From assembly GCA_903895845.1 (NCBI GenBank), contig CAITVK010000125.1, positions 1-64,000 of the forward strand: 64,000 nucleotides of DNA. Reading direction: 5' to 3'. Below, in pieces: positions 35,761 to 43,164 of this stretch (positions are counted from its first letter, which is position 1; every line of letters starts with the position of its first letter). The notes below the pieces were generated by a model. That model had not been told where the DNA came from and made no database searches. It was given only the letters and a program-made list of their open reading frames with translations. This DNA comes from an uncultured Chitinophagaceae bacterium (GTDB lineage: Bacteria; Bacteroidota; Bacteroidia; Chitinophagales; Chitinophagaceae). The position numbers were made by a program, and so were the translations under genes.

Positions 35761-36747
35761 TTATTCAGCTTTCCACTCTCCTGTTTTCACGTTGATGCTC
35801 CAAGGCTTTGGCCGTGGGACCCAAAGTTTGCCATCACCAATTTCCAATGGCATCCATATATAACGAGAATCCCACTGGGTTTTAGGTTTCCATATATCAG
35901 CCAGAAATATTACAGTAGTCGTTTTTGTTCCAACAACCTTTAAAAGCATGGTAGATTGTCCGCCATACGTATTTGTTTCGGGTGGGGCTATATCTTTAAA
36001 CTCACTCCATGGCCCGCTTAAAGAAGTGGCGGTTGCATACTTGTTTGGGTTTGCACGCCAACCTGTAAGGGCAGAACCGATAGAGTAATACAACCCATTG
36101 TAATGAACAATAGCACCCCCTTCCATGTGTGCCGGAATAAGACAAACTTCTTTTTCTACATTCATATAATCATCTGAAAGAGTGGCAATACGAAAGCCGA
36201 AGGGACGGTCTTCGAACACTAAATAAGGCGTTCCATCATCATCTATAAACTGGCCAACATCTCTACTTTCATGCCCAAGTGGACGGAATCTTTTAACGAA
36301 TTTAAAGTCACCATCTGGCTTGTCGCTAACAGCTATTCCTACCTGAGCAACTTTGTAGGTTCTGTTATCTATGTGCATATACATGACATATTTTTTAGTT
36401 TTTTTATTATAAAACACTTTGGGTCTTTCTAAAATCCATTTAGCACCAAGACTATCTGGATCGCTCATTTTGACTACATCGCCCCTAAACTTCCAATTCG
36501 TTAAATCGGTAGAGGAATAACAGCTTACAAAGCGAAAGTTGGTATCCAGTCCTTTAGCCCGTTCTTCCCCGTACCAATAGTAGGTTTTGCCAACCTTGGT
36601 GATGCCACCACCATGTGCTTGAATATGGTTGCCATTTTCGTCTGGCCATAACTCTGTAGGTTTGATAATGGATTGCTTTTGTGCTTGTGCAATACTTGTA
36701 ACTGCGACAACAGAAGCTAGAAAAAAAGACTTGAAAAATATATTCAT
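35761..36747 (-). CDS. Glycoside hydrolase family 43-like, secreted
   Basis: 328 residues with a signal peptide (1-22, ending AQA/Q). Five-bladed propeller words of GH43: HIQAHGGGITKVGKTYYWYGE (cores HIQAHGGGI and YYWYGE), WILERPKVFYNKKT, SRDVGQFIDDDGTPYLVF, AHMEGGAIVHYNGLYY (Glu as likely acid). The HIQAHGGG opening and TYGGQST near residue 255 resemble subfamily 24, the exo-beta-1,3-galactanases, where a Gln takes the place of the usual catalytic Asp. Subfamily 34 and other arabinan/xylan-active groups are alternatives. Periplasmic or secreted. Convergent with the LacI gene. Confidence 0.85.
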   Translation of the reverse strand: MNIFFKSFFLASVVAVTSIAQAQKQSIIKPTELWPDENGNHIQAHGGGITKVGKTYYWYGEERAKGLDTNFRFVSCYSSTDLTNWKFRGDVVKMSDPDSLGAKWILERPKVFYNKKTKKYVMYMHIDNRTYKVAQVGIAVSDKPDGDFKFVKRFRPLGHESRDVGQFIDDDGTPYLVFEDRPFGFRIATLSDDYMNVEKEVCLIPAHMEGGAIVHYNGLYYSIGSALTGWRANPNKYATATSLSGPWSEFKDIAPPETNTYGGQSTMLLKVVGTKTTTVIFLADIWKPKTQWDSRYIWMPLEIGDGKLWVPRPKPWSINVKTGEWKAE

Positions 36748-36768
36748 AATGATGATTTTGAAGAAAGA

Positions 36769-37224
36769 CTATTTAGTGTATGGAATGTTTGTATTTGAAT
36801 CAATAAACTTCTCTATTGCTATAGTGAAGCCTTCTGCATTTTCGAGGTTACTAACATGCCCTGCATTAGGAATGAACACCTGCTTTGCGGAAGGAATTAA
36901 CGCCAATAACTTATTCTTTTTATTGGCATCAACATCGCCTGTTAAAACCATAACGGGAATAGTAATCTTTTGCGACTGAAGCTTTCCTGCCAAATCATTT
37001 CCTAATAAGAAACGAGGTTCGATGTGTAGCGGTTGCCAAGCTGTCCACTTATAAATCATATTCCACAGTGGTTTGCGCAGATTTTTTATGGGCTTACCCT
37101 CTCGAATGGTAAGTGCATTGTACCATGCTATTTTTTTTTGCAAGACTCCCTTCTTTTTATATAATTCAATTTCCGTTCTTCTCTTAGCAATCAGCGAATG
37201 AGTGTTTGGGAAGGTGCTTGGCAA
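36769..37224 (-). pseudogene. C-terminal half of an alpha/beta hydrolase
   Basis: 151 codons, of which all but the first few align with the C-terminal half of an alpha/beta hydrolase: PVMVLTGDVDANK carries the catalytic-Asp strand, and FIPNAGHVSNLENAEGF carries the catalytic His. The N-terminal half with the GxSxG nucleophile is missing. The reading frame enters directly from the repeat element at 37198-37387. The gene was probably cut by arrival of the cassette and is non-functional. No matching N-terminal half is found elsewhere in the window. Confidence 0.75.
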
Positions 37225-37387
37225 GAATGTTCCGTCTGCCGATGGACAATTGCTTAATTCTTGTTACAAAAGCCAAAAGTAAGAACAGAAGCCCAATAGT
37301 GTGACGTCCCCCGAAACAAAAGCTTAAAGAAAGTGCTGAAGCCGAGTTTGCTCCGTCCCCAGCCATATTTACTGATGTAAGCAGCAG
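37198..37387. repeat. Cassette-flanking repeat, copy 1
   Basis: It aligns over its length with 38027-38224. The most conserved block is 37288-37378 versus 38121-38215, sharing GAAGCCCAAT, CCGAAACAAAAGCTTAAAGA, TGCTGAAGCCGAGTTTG and CCAGCCATATTT in order. The left part is also related (TGTTCCGTC, CCGA). Terminal complementarity is poorer than in copy 2. It borders the truncated hydrolase gene on one side and the Imm33-like gene on the other. Confidence 0.75.
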
Positions 37388-37404
37388 TTTTTTCTAGCAG
37401 TCTC

Positions 37405-38004
37405 TCATATATTTTTAAGCGTGTCGTCATACCAAATGTCTTCATAGCCGTTTTTGTCTATAAGAAATCTATAACCAATATCAAGTCCCAAATACTTGAT
37501 AATGTCTGGTCTTAGTTGCAACAAATGTTCTGCACATATTGGTTGAAAAAAGTCGTCACGTTCTGAATAGTCGCCTGTCCAAATGAACCAACCTGTTGTT
37601 CCTTTTTCGTTTGGATGGCGTAGTCCATTAATTGGGTCTTTGTCAAGGTTAGCAGAAAAACCAACTCGCAATTTTTTGTTTATTGGCTTCCATTGAGAAT
37701 TATATGTTGCACAAACTTCTTTTTGTCGTTCAATATGCGAGTTCCAAGAATTGTAACTAATCAAGTCATCATGACCTGTCAAAAGTCTGTTTTTCCAAAG
37801 CTGGATATTGATTTTGTTTATTTCAAAGCTCATGTCTTCGCTGTCCCAGTCAAAAATTGTCTCTGAAATAACATCGTCATCTCGCCACTCTGTTTCGTCA
37901 TCAGTAATTACTTCCCAAGCAAAGTCTTGAATGAAAGTTTTATCAATCTTGTCATCCAAGAATTTGTCGCAGATGTCAATTAAATTTTGTCTGGTTATTC
38001 TCAT
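37405..38004 (-). CDS. Imm33/DUF2185-like protein, cassette gene
   Basis: 199 residues, no signal peptide. The C-terminal ~100 residues (LRVGFSANLDKDPINGLRHP, GTTGWFIWTGDYSERDDFFQP, HLLQLRPDIIKYLGLDIGYR, FLIDKNGYEDIWYDD; quoted in pieces) have the order typical of the DUF2185/Imm33 immunity-like fold, in which a GW..W.GEYS..DDFF.P segment is followed by LGL..GYRFLID..GYEDIW. N-terminal half: acidic, unassigned. Such proteins occur as immunity or orphan-immunity genes for polymorphic toxins. No toxin is adjacent. The gene lies between two copies of a ~200-bp repeat, so horizontal arrival is likely. The immunity role is inference. Confidence 0.7.
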   Translation of the reverse strand: MRITRQNLIDICDKFLDDKIDKTFIQDFAWEVITDDETEWRDDDVISETIFDWDSEDMSFEINKINIQLWKNRLLTGHDDLISYNSWNSHIERQKEVCATYNSQWKPINKKLRVGFSANLDKDPINGLRHPNEKGTTGWFIWTGDYSERDDFFQPICAEHLLQLRPDIIKYLGLDIGYRFLIDKNGYEDIWYDDTLKNI

Positions 38005-38026
38005 TAAACGGGTTGTCTAAAATTAC

Positions 38027-38224
38027 TGCCAACGACTAGTATTGAAAATGTGGCTGCCAAGGTTGTTCCGTCCACCGACCACTAAAACCCAATTACTAAT
38101 CGAAAACCAAATGTGGGCTCGAAGCCCAATATTGTATGATCAGCCGAAACAAAAGCTTAAAGAAATTGCTGAAGCCGAGTTTGTTCCGTTCCCAGCCATA
38201 TTTGCAATACTGATGTTGGTGGCA
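38027..38224. repeat. Cassette-flanking repeat, copy 2, with inverted ends
   Basis: Left arm 38027-38056 (TGCCAACGACTAGTATTG...TGGCTG) and right arm 38193-38224 are imperfect reverse complements over about 30 nt, enclosing ~136 nt. A folded single strand would be a long hairpin with bulges, as attC sites are. The internal block matches copy 1. Confidence 0.75.
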
Positions 38225-38251
38225 GGCGGTTGTCGTCAAGGTGATTGTGCT

Positions 38252-38953
38252 TTATTCGCTATGCTTTATTTGCTTTTTGCGTATGTACCCTTGAAATTGG
38301 ATGCTGTCCCTGCCATAGATTTCAACCTGTATAAAGTAATTTGTTTCTTTTAAAGCAGTCAAGGTTGTTCCCTCAGAAACAGTTGTCAATGGTGTCGAGT
38401 TCACATTTGGCTCGCTGTATAAAGTTGCTGCTTGTGTTGTCGTCCATGTAGCAGAGTTGTTGGTAGTAATGTTGGTGACTGATGAATATCGTGGACGGAC
38501 AAAGACCCATAAGAAAAGCAGCACCAAGATAGACAAGAGGACTTTTGCAAACGTGAAATGCCGTGGCTTGGGTATGTACCCTGCGTTTGTTTTTGCGATA
38601 TACTTCTGATTTGCTATTTTCTCAAGCCTAAAATATTCATTAATACTTTTCAGTACGTCAATAATGGCTGTTGATTCGGGGTAGTTGTTCGGATTGTAAT
38701 TTGAATTGCCATTTGAATTGTTCCCGATGTCCTCAAATGATTTCAAGGTATCGTCATATTCTTTACGCTTGGTTGGGTTTGATAAGATTTCGTTTGCCTC
38801 GTTGATGTTCTTAAACATTTCTGCAAGGAAGTCGTCCCCATTGTTTTTATCTGGGTGGAATTTCATTGATAGCTTCCTGTAGGCTGATTTCACTTCTTCC
38901 TGTGTTGCGGAATGTGTCAAGCCTAATATGTCGTAGTAATTTTTAAAAGCCAT
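38252..38953 (-). CDS. Membrane-anchored DnaJ-domain protein with SH3-like C-terminus
   Basis: 233 residues. A J domain covers residues 5-70 (YYDILGLTHSATQEEVKSAYRKL cores YYDILGL and KSAYRKLSMKFHPDK, the HPD motif included), then an Asn-rich linker, a membrane helix (about 133-152, FAKVLLSILVLLFLWVFV), and a bacterial SH3-like region (TTQAATLYSEPNVNSTPLTTVSEG...). J proteins stimulate DnaK; the anchor would place that activity at the inner membrane with the SH3 part outside. It ends a three-gene minus-strand operon (39663-38252; gaps of 5 and 3 nt) in an island. Specific role unknown. Confidence 0.85.
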   Translation of the reverse strand: MAFKNYYDILGLTHSATQEEVKSAYRKLSMKFHPDKNNGDDFLAEMFKNINEANEILSNPTKRKEYDDTLKSFEDIGNNSNGNSNYNPNNYPESTAIIDVLKSINEYFRLEKIANQKYIAKTNAGYIPKPRHFTFAKVLLSILVLLFLWVFVRPRYSSVTNITTNNSATWTTTQAATLYSEPNVNSTPLTTVSEGTTLTALKETNYFIQVEIYGRDSIQFQGYIRKKQIKHSE

Positions 38954-38956
38954 TGT

Positions 38957-39220
38957 CTAATGTTTAGAAATATAGAATAGGAATGCGGCTACTGCTACAA
39001 GCAAAAAGAATACGATGACATTCCGATTGGTCCGCTTTCTTGCCTCATCAATTGCACTGGCGCAATCGTAGCAAACGCTTTTTACTGTATAATGTGTACT
39101 GTTTCCATAAGTTATGCGTTTGCCATAGTTGACCCTTTTGGTTTGTCCACTATATATTTCACGCCTGTAAACATTTTCATTTGCCGGCATTTGTTTGCCG
39201 CAGTTGTTGCAAATAGCCAT
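38957..39220 (-). CDS. Zinc-ribbon small membrane protein
   Basis: 87 residues. CNNCGK (Cys4, Cys7) and VCYDC form a four-cysteine zinc ribbon; the C-terminal helix VIVFFLLVAVAAFLFYI anchors it. Between them are charged Tyr-rich residues. No known family recognised. It lies 5 nt after the 145-residue gene and 3 nt before the DnaJ gene, so the three are co-transcribed and likely act together at the membrane. Confidence 0.75.
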   Translation of the reverse strand: MAICNNCGKQMPANENVYRREIYSGQTKRVNYGKRITYGNSTHYTVKSVCYDCASAIDEARKRTNRNVIVFFLLVAVAAFLFYISKH

Positions 39221-39225
39221 TGTAA

Positions 39226-39663
39226 TTATTTTAAGTCCCGAAAGCCAACTAAGTAATCATTCTCAAGTATAAGCTCAAGTGTATATCTATAATTCCCCAA
39301 CCTGTTTACATATTCCCCGTAGTACCATTTTTCAGTTACGGTGTCTTTGTAAATGCTTTTCTTGATGTCGTTCGGCTTCCCACGGCACATTAGCAATAAG
39401 TGCATCGGCATATCCATCCAGATTTCCCCATCGATTACTTTTTGGGCCGTGTCTTGCCCGTAGGCTTTTGCAATCTGGGCAATTGCATTTGATTTTGCGG
39501 TTTGGGCATTTTGTTCTGCGGCTTCATATTCGGATATTGCTGTTGAAATTGCATCGTTCCTTTCATCGCTCTTTGTTAGTTGTAACCAAAAATTGTAACC
39601 AATGAAGGCGAGTGTCAAAAATACCCCAATGTAAAAAATCATTTCCCTGTCCATAAGGTTCAT
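39226..39663 (-). CDS. Hypothetical membrane protein, first gene of the DnaJ operon
   Basis: 145 residues. One N-terminal membrane helix (about 8-25), an Ala/Gln-rich helical linker (NDAISTAISEYEAAEQNAQTA), then a small beta domain with WMDMPMHLLLMCRGKPNDIK and EKWYYGEYVN. The latter pattern (G-x-P-x-x-I ... E-x-W-x-Y) resembles BamE/SmpA-like small domains, but this is only a resemblance. ATG 39663 follows a likely promoter region at 39664-39745; no precise box recognised. Confidence 0.65.
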   Translation of the reverse strand: MNLMDREMIFYIGVFLTLAFIGYNFWLQLTKSDERNDAISTAISEYEAAEQNAQTAKSNAIAQIAKAYGQDTAQKVIDGEIWMDMPMHLLLMCRGKPNDIKKSIYKDTVTEKWYYGEYVNRLGNYRYTLELILENDYLVGFRDLK

Positions 39664-39821
39664 AAGTTTGATGTTTATGGAGTCGGGGCTTTAGCTTGCC
39701 ACCAACTCTTAAATAGAGCGCACAGCAGATGGGTAACTATTTTTTTTGTATGTTAGAAATCAATCCGTTACAAAAATATCCGCCACTTTCTTGTGTGTCG
39801 CCAATACAATATTACAGCTTT

Positions 39822-39923
39822 TTATATTTCTAAATCCAAACTATCCAATGTGCTTAATATTTTCAATAAATCCTTGTCACTGTTGTGCAAATAGCGAAAA
39901 GTGGTTTTTATGCCATTATGTCC
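39822..39923 (-). pseudogene. Remnant of tyrosine integrase (C-terminal tail)
   Basis: The 33 codons before the TAA at 39822-39824 read GHNGIKTTFRYLHNSDKDLL..STLDSLDLE (in part). That is the box II/tyrosine tail of Bacteroidota tyrosine recombinases: GH followed by the nucleophile Tyr in RYLH and the conserved LD-N/S-L end. The frame further upstream turns into the 42-bp repeat array and does not encode the rest of the enzyme. It is a decayed integrase end. Confidence 0.7.
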
Positions 39924-40458
39924 CACTATCTTTTTGCTCCACTCCTGCCATATTGCTGGTAAACATGACACACAAATATCTATTCCTAAAAGATTAACAT
40001 TTGGGCACTGCCACCCCAAAACACCTCTTTTAGTCCCTAAAATAGTAGTAAATAGCCTTTTTTTGCCCCAAATCAGGCTTTTTGCCAATACTAGGTGTGT
40101 TTCCTCGCGAGGAAAGTGACCTAAAGTTTCCCCTAGGTGGGTTTCCTCGCGAGGAAAGTGACCTAAAGTTTCCCTTAGGTGGGTTTCCTCGCGAGGAAAG
40201 TGACCTAAAGTTTCCCTTAGGTGGGTTCTTTTCTGCCTTATCAGACACAAATTAAAAATAGCAGTCAGCTAAAAGTAGAAATAAAGGCCAAGTACTAAAG
40301 GTGGCATCCTATTTGACCTTTATGCCAACAGAATTATCGTTTCTTATTAGGTTACCACTCCACTCCAGCAAAGTGTAGCCGCAGCAGGGGATATCGCGAT
40401 GGTTGGTTGAATCGGTTTTTATTAAATCATTTTTTCATCACCTTCAAAATTTTCACCC
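39924..40458. other. Intergenic region between island and the 40459 gene
   Basis: Apart from the 42-bp array (40091-40225), I see no gene. Frames through the array (minus strand) encode PPKGNFRSLSSRGN-type repeats and are probably products of the repeat. The remainder is unremarkable. Confidence 0.45.
40091..40225. repeat. 42-bp tandem array of two alternating palindromes at 21-bp spacing
   Basis: Three units at 40100-40141, 40142-40183 and 40184-40225. Each has the perfect 16-bp palindrome TTTCCTCGCGAGGAAA followed by ACCTAA-N8-TTAGGT, itself a dyad. The centres of the two dyads are exactly 21 bp apart (40107.5 and 40128.5). A half-unit (CTAGGTGTG) precedes the first copy at 40091. No spacers, so not a CRISPR. 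Confidence 0.92.
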
Positions 40459-41391
40459 ATGGGCACTACAAGAGAATCTCCTCAATCTATTATTGGTCGC
40501 CTGAAAGCATTGACCACCGGAAAAAACAAAAAAGATGGCGTTGTAGTTCCAGCAGATAATGTACTGTCTGCCACCACATCCGCCCGGCTAGATGCTGGCT
40601 TCACCAATTATTCCAATGGCATTGCCGCCATCCGGCTCGCCAAAACAACGTATCATAGTAAAGTAGAACTTGCCCGTCCCGAGCGTGTCCTGATGAAAAA
40701 CAACATCACCGGCTTCTACGATTCGTTGAATGGACTAATTACAAGAGGCAAAGTGCCTGCATCGGCCCGGGGTTATTACGGCTTGGCCATCACCAACAAA
40801 AAGATGCCCAAAATGGATACAGATGTGGAGCTTTTGTTAGCTGCCGAAACCGTATTGAGTGGCGATATTTTGAGGGTGGCTGCTGGCGGCATTGCCATGA
40901 GTGGCCCTACTATTGCAGAATATACCATTGTTTATGACCTTGCAAAACCTGCCATCATTGCCATCAGCAATGCACATACAGCATGGAACACTGCCACCAA
41001 AAACCTGAAACTTCAAATACCAGAAATAAAAGATCTTATCACACATATATGGGACGAAGCAGAGGCACATTATAGCATGAATACGCCTACGGAACGTAGG
41101 GTTGAATGTCGCTTGTGGGGTGTGCGCTACGTGAGTACAGGCGTATTGTCGGTAGTTACTGGTACTGTAAAAGATGAAGCAGGTGTGGTAATAGCTGGCG
41201 TAAAAGTGCGCATCATCGGCTCCAGTAACAGTACCTTGACCGATGCACTGGGTCATTTCTCGCTTAATACTTCCCTGTATGGCGACCTGGAAATAGAAGC
41301 TTCCCACATTAACTACGAAAAAACAATTACCGACTTTGTAAAAGAAGACGGTGTTGCAATGGCAGTGGAAGTGGTGATGGCACACGTTTAA
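40459..41391 (+). CDS. Hypothetical with C-terminal carboxypeptidase-regulatory-like domain
   Basis: 310 residues with no signal peptide. Residues 1-215 are an unrecognised, mostly alpha-helical region (RLDAGFTNYSNGIAAIRLAK, RGYYGLAITNKKMPKMDTD). From 228 there is a CarboxypepD_reg-like beta-sandwich: VTGTVKDEAGVVIAGVKVRI and GHFSLNTSLYGDLEIEASHI, normally found at the start of surface receptors. This domain at the C-terminus of a protein without export signal is unusual. Function unknown. The TAA is followed at once by heptamers. Confidence 0.7.
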   Translation: MGTTRESPQSIIGRLKALTTGKNKKDGVVVPADNVLSATTSARLDAGFTNYSNGIAAIRLAKTTYHSKVELARPERVLMKNNITGFYDSLNGLITRGKVPASARGYYGLAITNKKMPKMDTDVELLLAAETVLSGDILRVAAGGIAMSGPTIAEYTIVYDLAKPAIIAISNAHTAWNTATKNLKLQIPEIKDLITHIWDEAEAHYSMNTPTERRVECRLWGVRYVSTGVLSVVTGTVKDEAGVVIAGVKVRIIGSSNSTLTDALGHFSLNTSLYGDLEIEASHINYEKTITDFVKEDGVAMAVEVVMAHV

Positions 41392-41450
41392 TAGATAGTA
41401 GATAGTAGATAGTAGTTATAAGTTATAAGTTATGAGTTATGAGATAGTAG
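41392..41450. repeat. Heptamer array after the 40459 gene
   Basis: TAGATAG x3 (41392-41412), then (A/G)AGTTAT-type heptamers (TAGTTAT, AAGTTAT x2, GAGTTAT), immediately after the stop codon at 41389-41391. Confidence 0.8.
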
Positions 41451-41452
41451 AT

Positions 41453-41488
41453 AATCCCTTGAGGCTGCGTGTTTCAAGGGATTTTTTA
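41453..41488 (+). terminator. Intrinsic terminator after the 40459 gene
   Basis: AATCCCTTGA (41453-41462) pairs with TCAAGGGATT (41474-41483), followed by TTTTT. It lies directly after the heptamer array. Confidence 0.85.
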
Positions 41489-41648
41489 GTATTAATCATC
41501 CATCATTAATCACTAATCACTATTATTGCATAATTATGGTGTAGCACCCAACTAACAAAATATACTTTTCGGCTAAGCAGGCACTAAAAAGAAACAACCG
41601 CACAAGCTCGTCCGAAACTTTAGCTACATCTCACTTAGATCATAACAA

Positions 41649-42929
41649 ATGATAGAATTTCTGGTTATTCTTGGTCTTATCTTATTGAATGGACTATTTG
41701 CCATGGCAGAAATATCGCTGGTCTCTGCAAGAAAAGCAAGACTGGAATCGCAAGCCAACAAAGGTGACAAGAAAGCAAAACGCGCACTGGAACTAGCCAA
41801 CCACCCCGACAAATTTATTGCTACCGTACAGATAGGCATCACCTTTATCAGTATCTTATTGGGTATCTACTCGGAAGAAAGCATCCGACAGCATCTGGCA
41901 GACTGGCTGCAACAATTCACCTTTCTCAAAGCGCATATTGGCTCCATATCCAAAGCATTTATGTTGCTTATCATCACCTACACTTCATTGGTATTGGGCG
42001 AACTGGTGCCCAAGAGAATTGGTCTGAGCAAGCCCGAAAACATTGCAAAAGCAGTGGCGGGGCCTATGCGGGTTCTCTCTGCCATCACCTTTCCATTTGT
42101 GTGGTTGCTCAACCATTCGTCCAACTTATTGGTACATCTGATGGGCATCAAACACAACGATACCACCGTTACCGAAGAAGAGATAAAGGCAATCATCAGC
42201 GAAGGCACCGAACAAGGCACCATTGAAGAAGCCGAACAAGAGATTATTGAAAGGGTATTTCACCTGAGCGACCGGAATATTACCAGCCTGATGACGCACC
42301 GTAGTGACATTGTTTGGCTGGAAGCTAACAAGACAATAGGTGAAGTGAAAGCAGACCTGAAAGAAGCGATGCATACCGTTTACCCGGTGTGCGAAGGAAA
42401 TATCGACAAGATAAAGGGTTTTGTGAGCATCAAGGAATTATTTACTGCCGATGTAGATGTGTTGTTGGGCAGCATTGTGAAACAGCCAATGTATGTACCC
42501 GAAAACAACACAGCCTATATGGTGCTGGAAAAGTTTAAGGAAACGAAGATTCACCAGTGCTTTATTGTTAACGAATATGGTAGTATTGAGGGATTGATTA
42601 CACTGAATGACATATTGGAAGCCATTGTGGGAGACATTCCGCAACCCGATGAAGAAACCTACCAGATAACCGAAAGACCTGATGGCAGCTTCTTGATAGA
42701 TGCGCAGATTTCTTTCTACGACTTCCTGAAACATATTGACAAAACAGAATGGATTGAAGAAGGCGAACAGGAATTTGATACCCTTGCGGGCTTTGTACTG
42801 GAAGAATTGCAAGAGATACCTAAAACAGGCGACACCCTACAATGGCGCGGTTACGACTTTGAAATAGTGGACATGGATGGACATCGTATTGACAAGATAT
42901 TAGTGAAAGAAGTGGGAGAAGAACAGTAG
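41649..42929 (+). CDS. CNNM/CorC-type hemolysin-family protein
   Basis: 426 residues. N-terminal CNNM/DUF21 membrane domain with about four helices (MIEFLVILGLILLNGLFAMAEISLV; ITFISILLGIYSEES; LLIITYTSLVLGELVPKR), two CBS domains (about 205-320; TSLMTHRSDIVWLEANKTIGEV region), and a C-terminal CorC/HlyC domain (about 340-425, EFDTLAGFVLEELQEIP). Family members export Mg2+/Co2+ or are otherwise linked to divalent metal balance. Inner membrane. Stop TAG 42927-42929 is followed after 3 nt by heptamers. Confidence 0.92.
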   Translation: MIEFLVILGLILLNGLFAMAEISLVSARKARLESQANKGDKKAKRALELANHPDKFIATVQIGITFISILLGIYSEESIRQHLADWLQQFTFLKAHIGSISKAFMLLIITYTSLVLGELVPKRIGLSKPENIAKAVAGPMRVLSAITFPFVWLLNHSSNLLVHLMGIKHNDTTVTEEEIKAIISEGTEQGTIEEAEQEIIERVFHLSDRNITSLMTHRSDIVWLEANKTIGEVKADLKEAMHTVYPVCEGNIDKIKGFVSIKELFTADVDVLLGSIVKQPMYVPENNTAYMVLEKFKETKIHQCFIVNEYGSIEGLITLNDILEAIVGDIPQPDEETYQITERPDGSFLIDAQISFYDFLKHIDKTEWIEEGEQEFDTLAGFVLEELQEIPKTGDTLQWRGYDFEIVDMDGHRIDKILVKEVGEEQ

Positions 42930-42932
42930 GAC

Positions 42933-43164
42933 AGTAGATAGTAGATGATAGTTATTAGTTATTAGTTATAATTGCGTATCCGACTATCTACTATCTAATA
43001 TCTATCATCTACTATCTACTATCTATCATCTATCATCTACTATCTACTATCTATCATCTATCATCTAATATCTAATATCTAATATCTACTATCTAATATC
43101 TAATATCTAGTATCTAGTATCTAGTATCTACTATCTACTATCTACTATCTAATATCTAATATCT
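42933..43164. repeat. Large heptamer array with inverted arms, containing the DUF6702 stop
   Basis: Plus-strand heptamers (AGATAGT, AGTTATT x2, AGTTATA; 42933-42970) are followed by 25-26 contiguous TANTATC-type heptamers (42985-43164: TATCTAC, TATCTAA, CATCTAT and others). The arms are complementary. The last units encode the terminal residues DIRY and the TAG (complement of 43149-43151) of the DUF6702 gene. Confidence 0.9.

Larger units (their letters stand above)
37198..38224. mobile_element. Putative single-gene cassette flanked by foldable repeats
   Basis: Repeat copy 1, one 199-codon gene on the minus strand, repeat copy 2: about 1.03 kb, inserted so as to behead an alpha/beta hydrolase. 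Repeat-gene-repeat organisation with imperfect inverted repeat ends is reminiscent of integron cassettes (attC) but the canonical RYYYAAC/GTTRRRY boxes are not clearly present, and no integron integrase is in the window. Confidence 0.55.

Noticed and set aside
37198-38224. Classical integron cassette with attC
   Set aside because: Canonical core boxes are not clear and there is no intI; called only cassette-like.
39690-39705. TTGCCACCAAC, matching the end of cassette repeat copy 2, as a third cassette boundary
   Set aside because: Only about ten bases match, with no internal block of the repeat, so chance is likely.
40030-40250. Minus-strand frames encoding PPKGNFRSLSSRGN repeats
   Set aside because: They are the 42-bp palindrome array read as protein; only the tail at 39822-39923 has integrase character.
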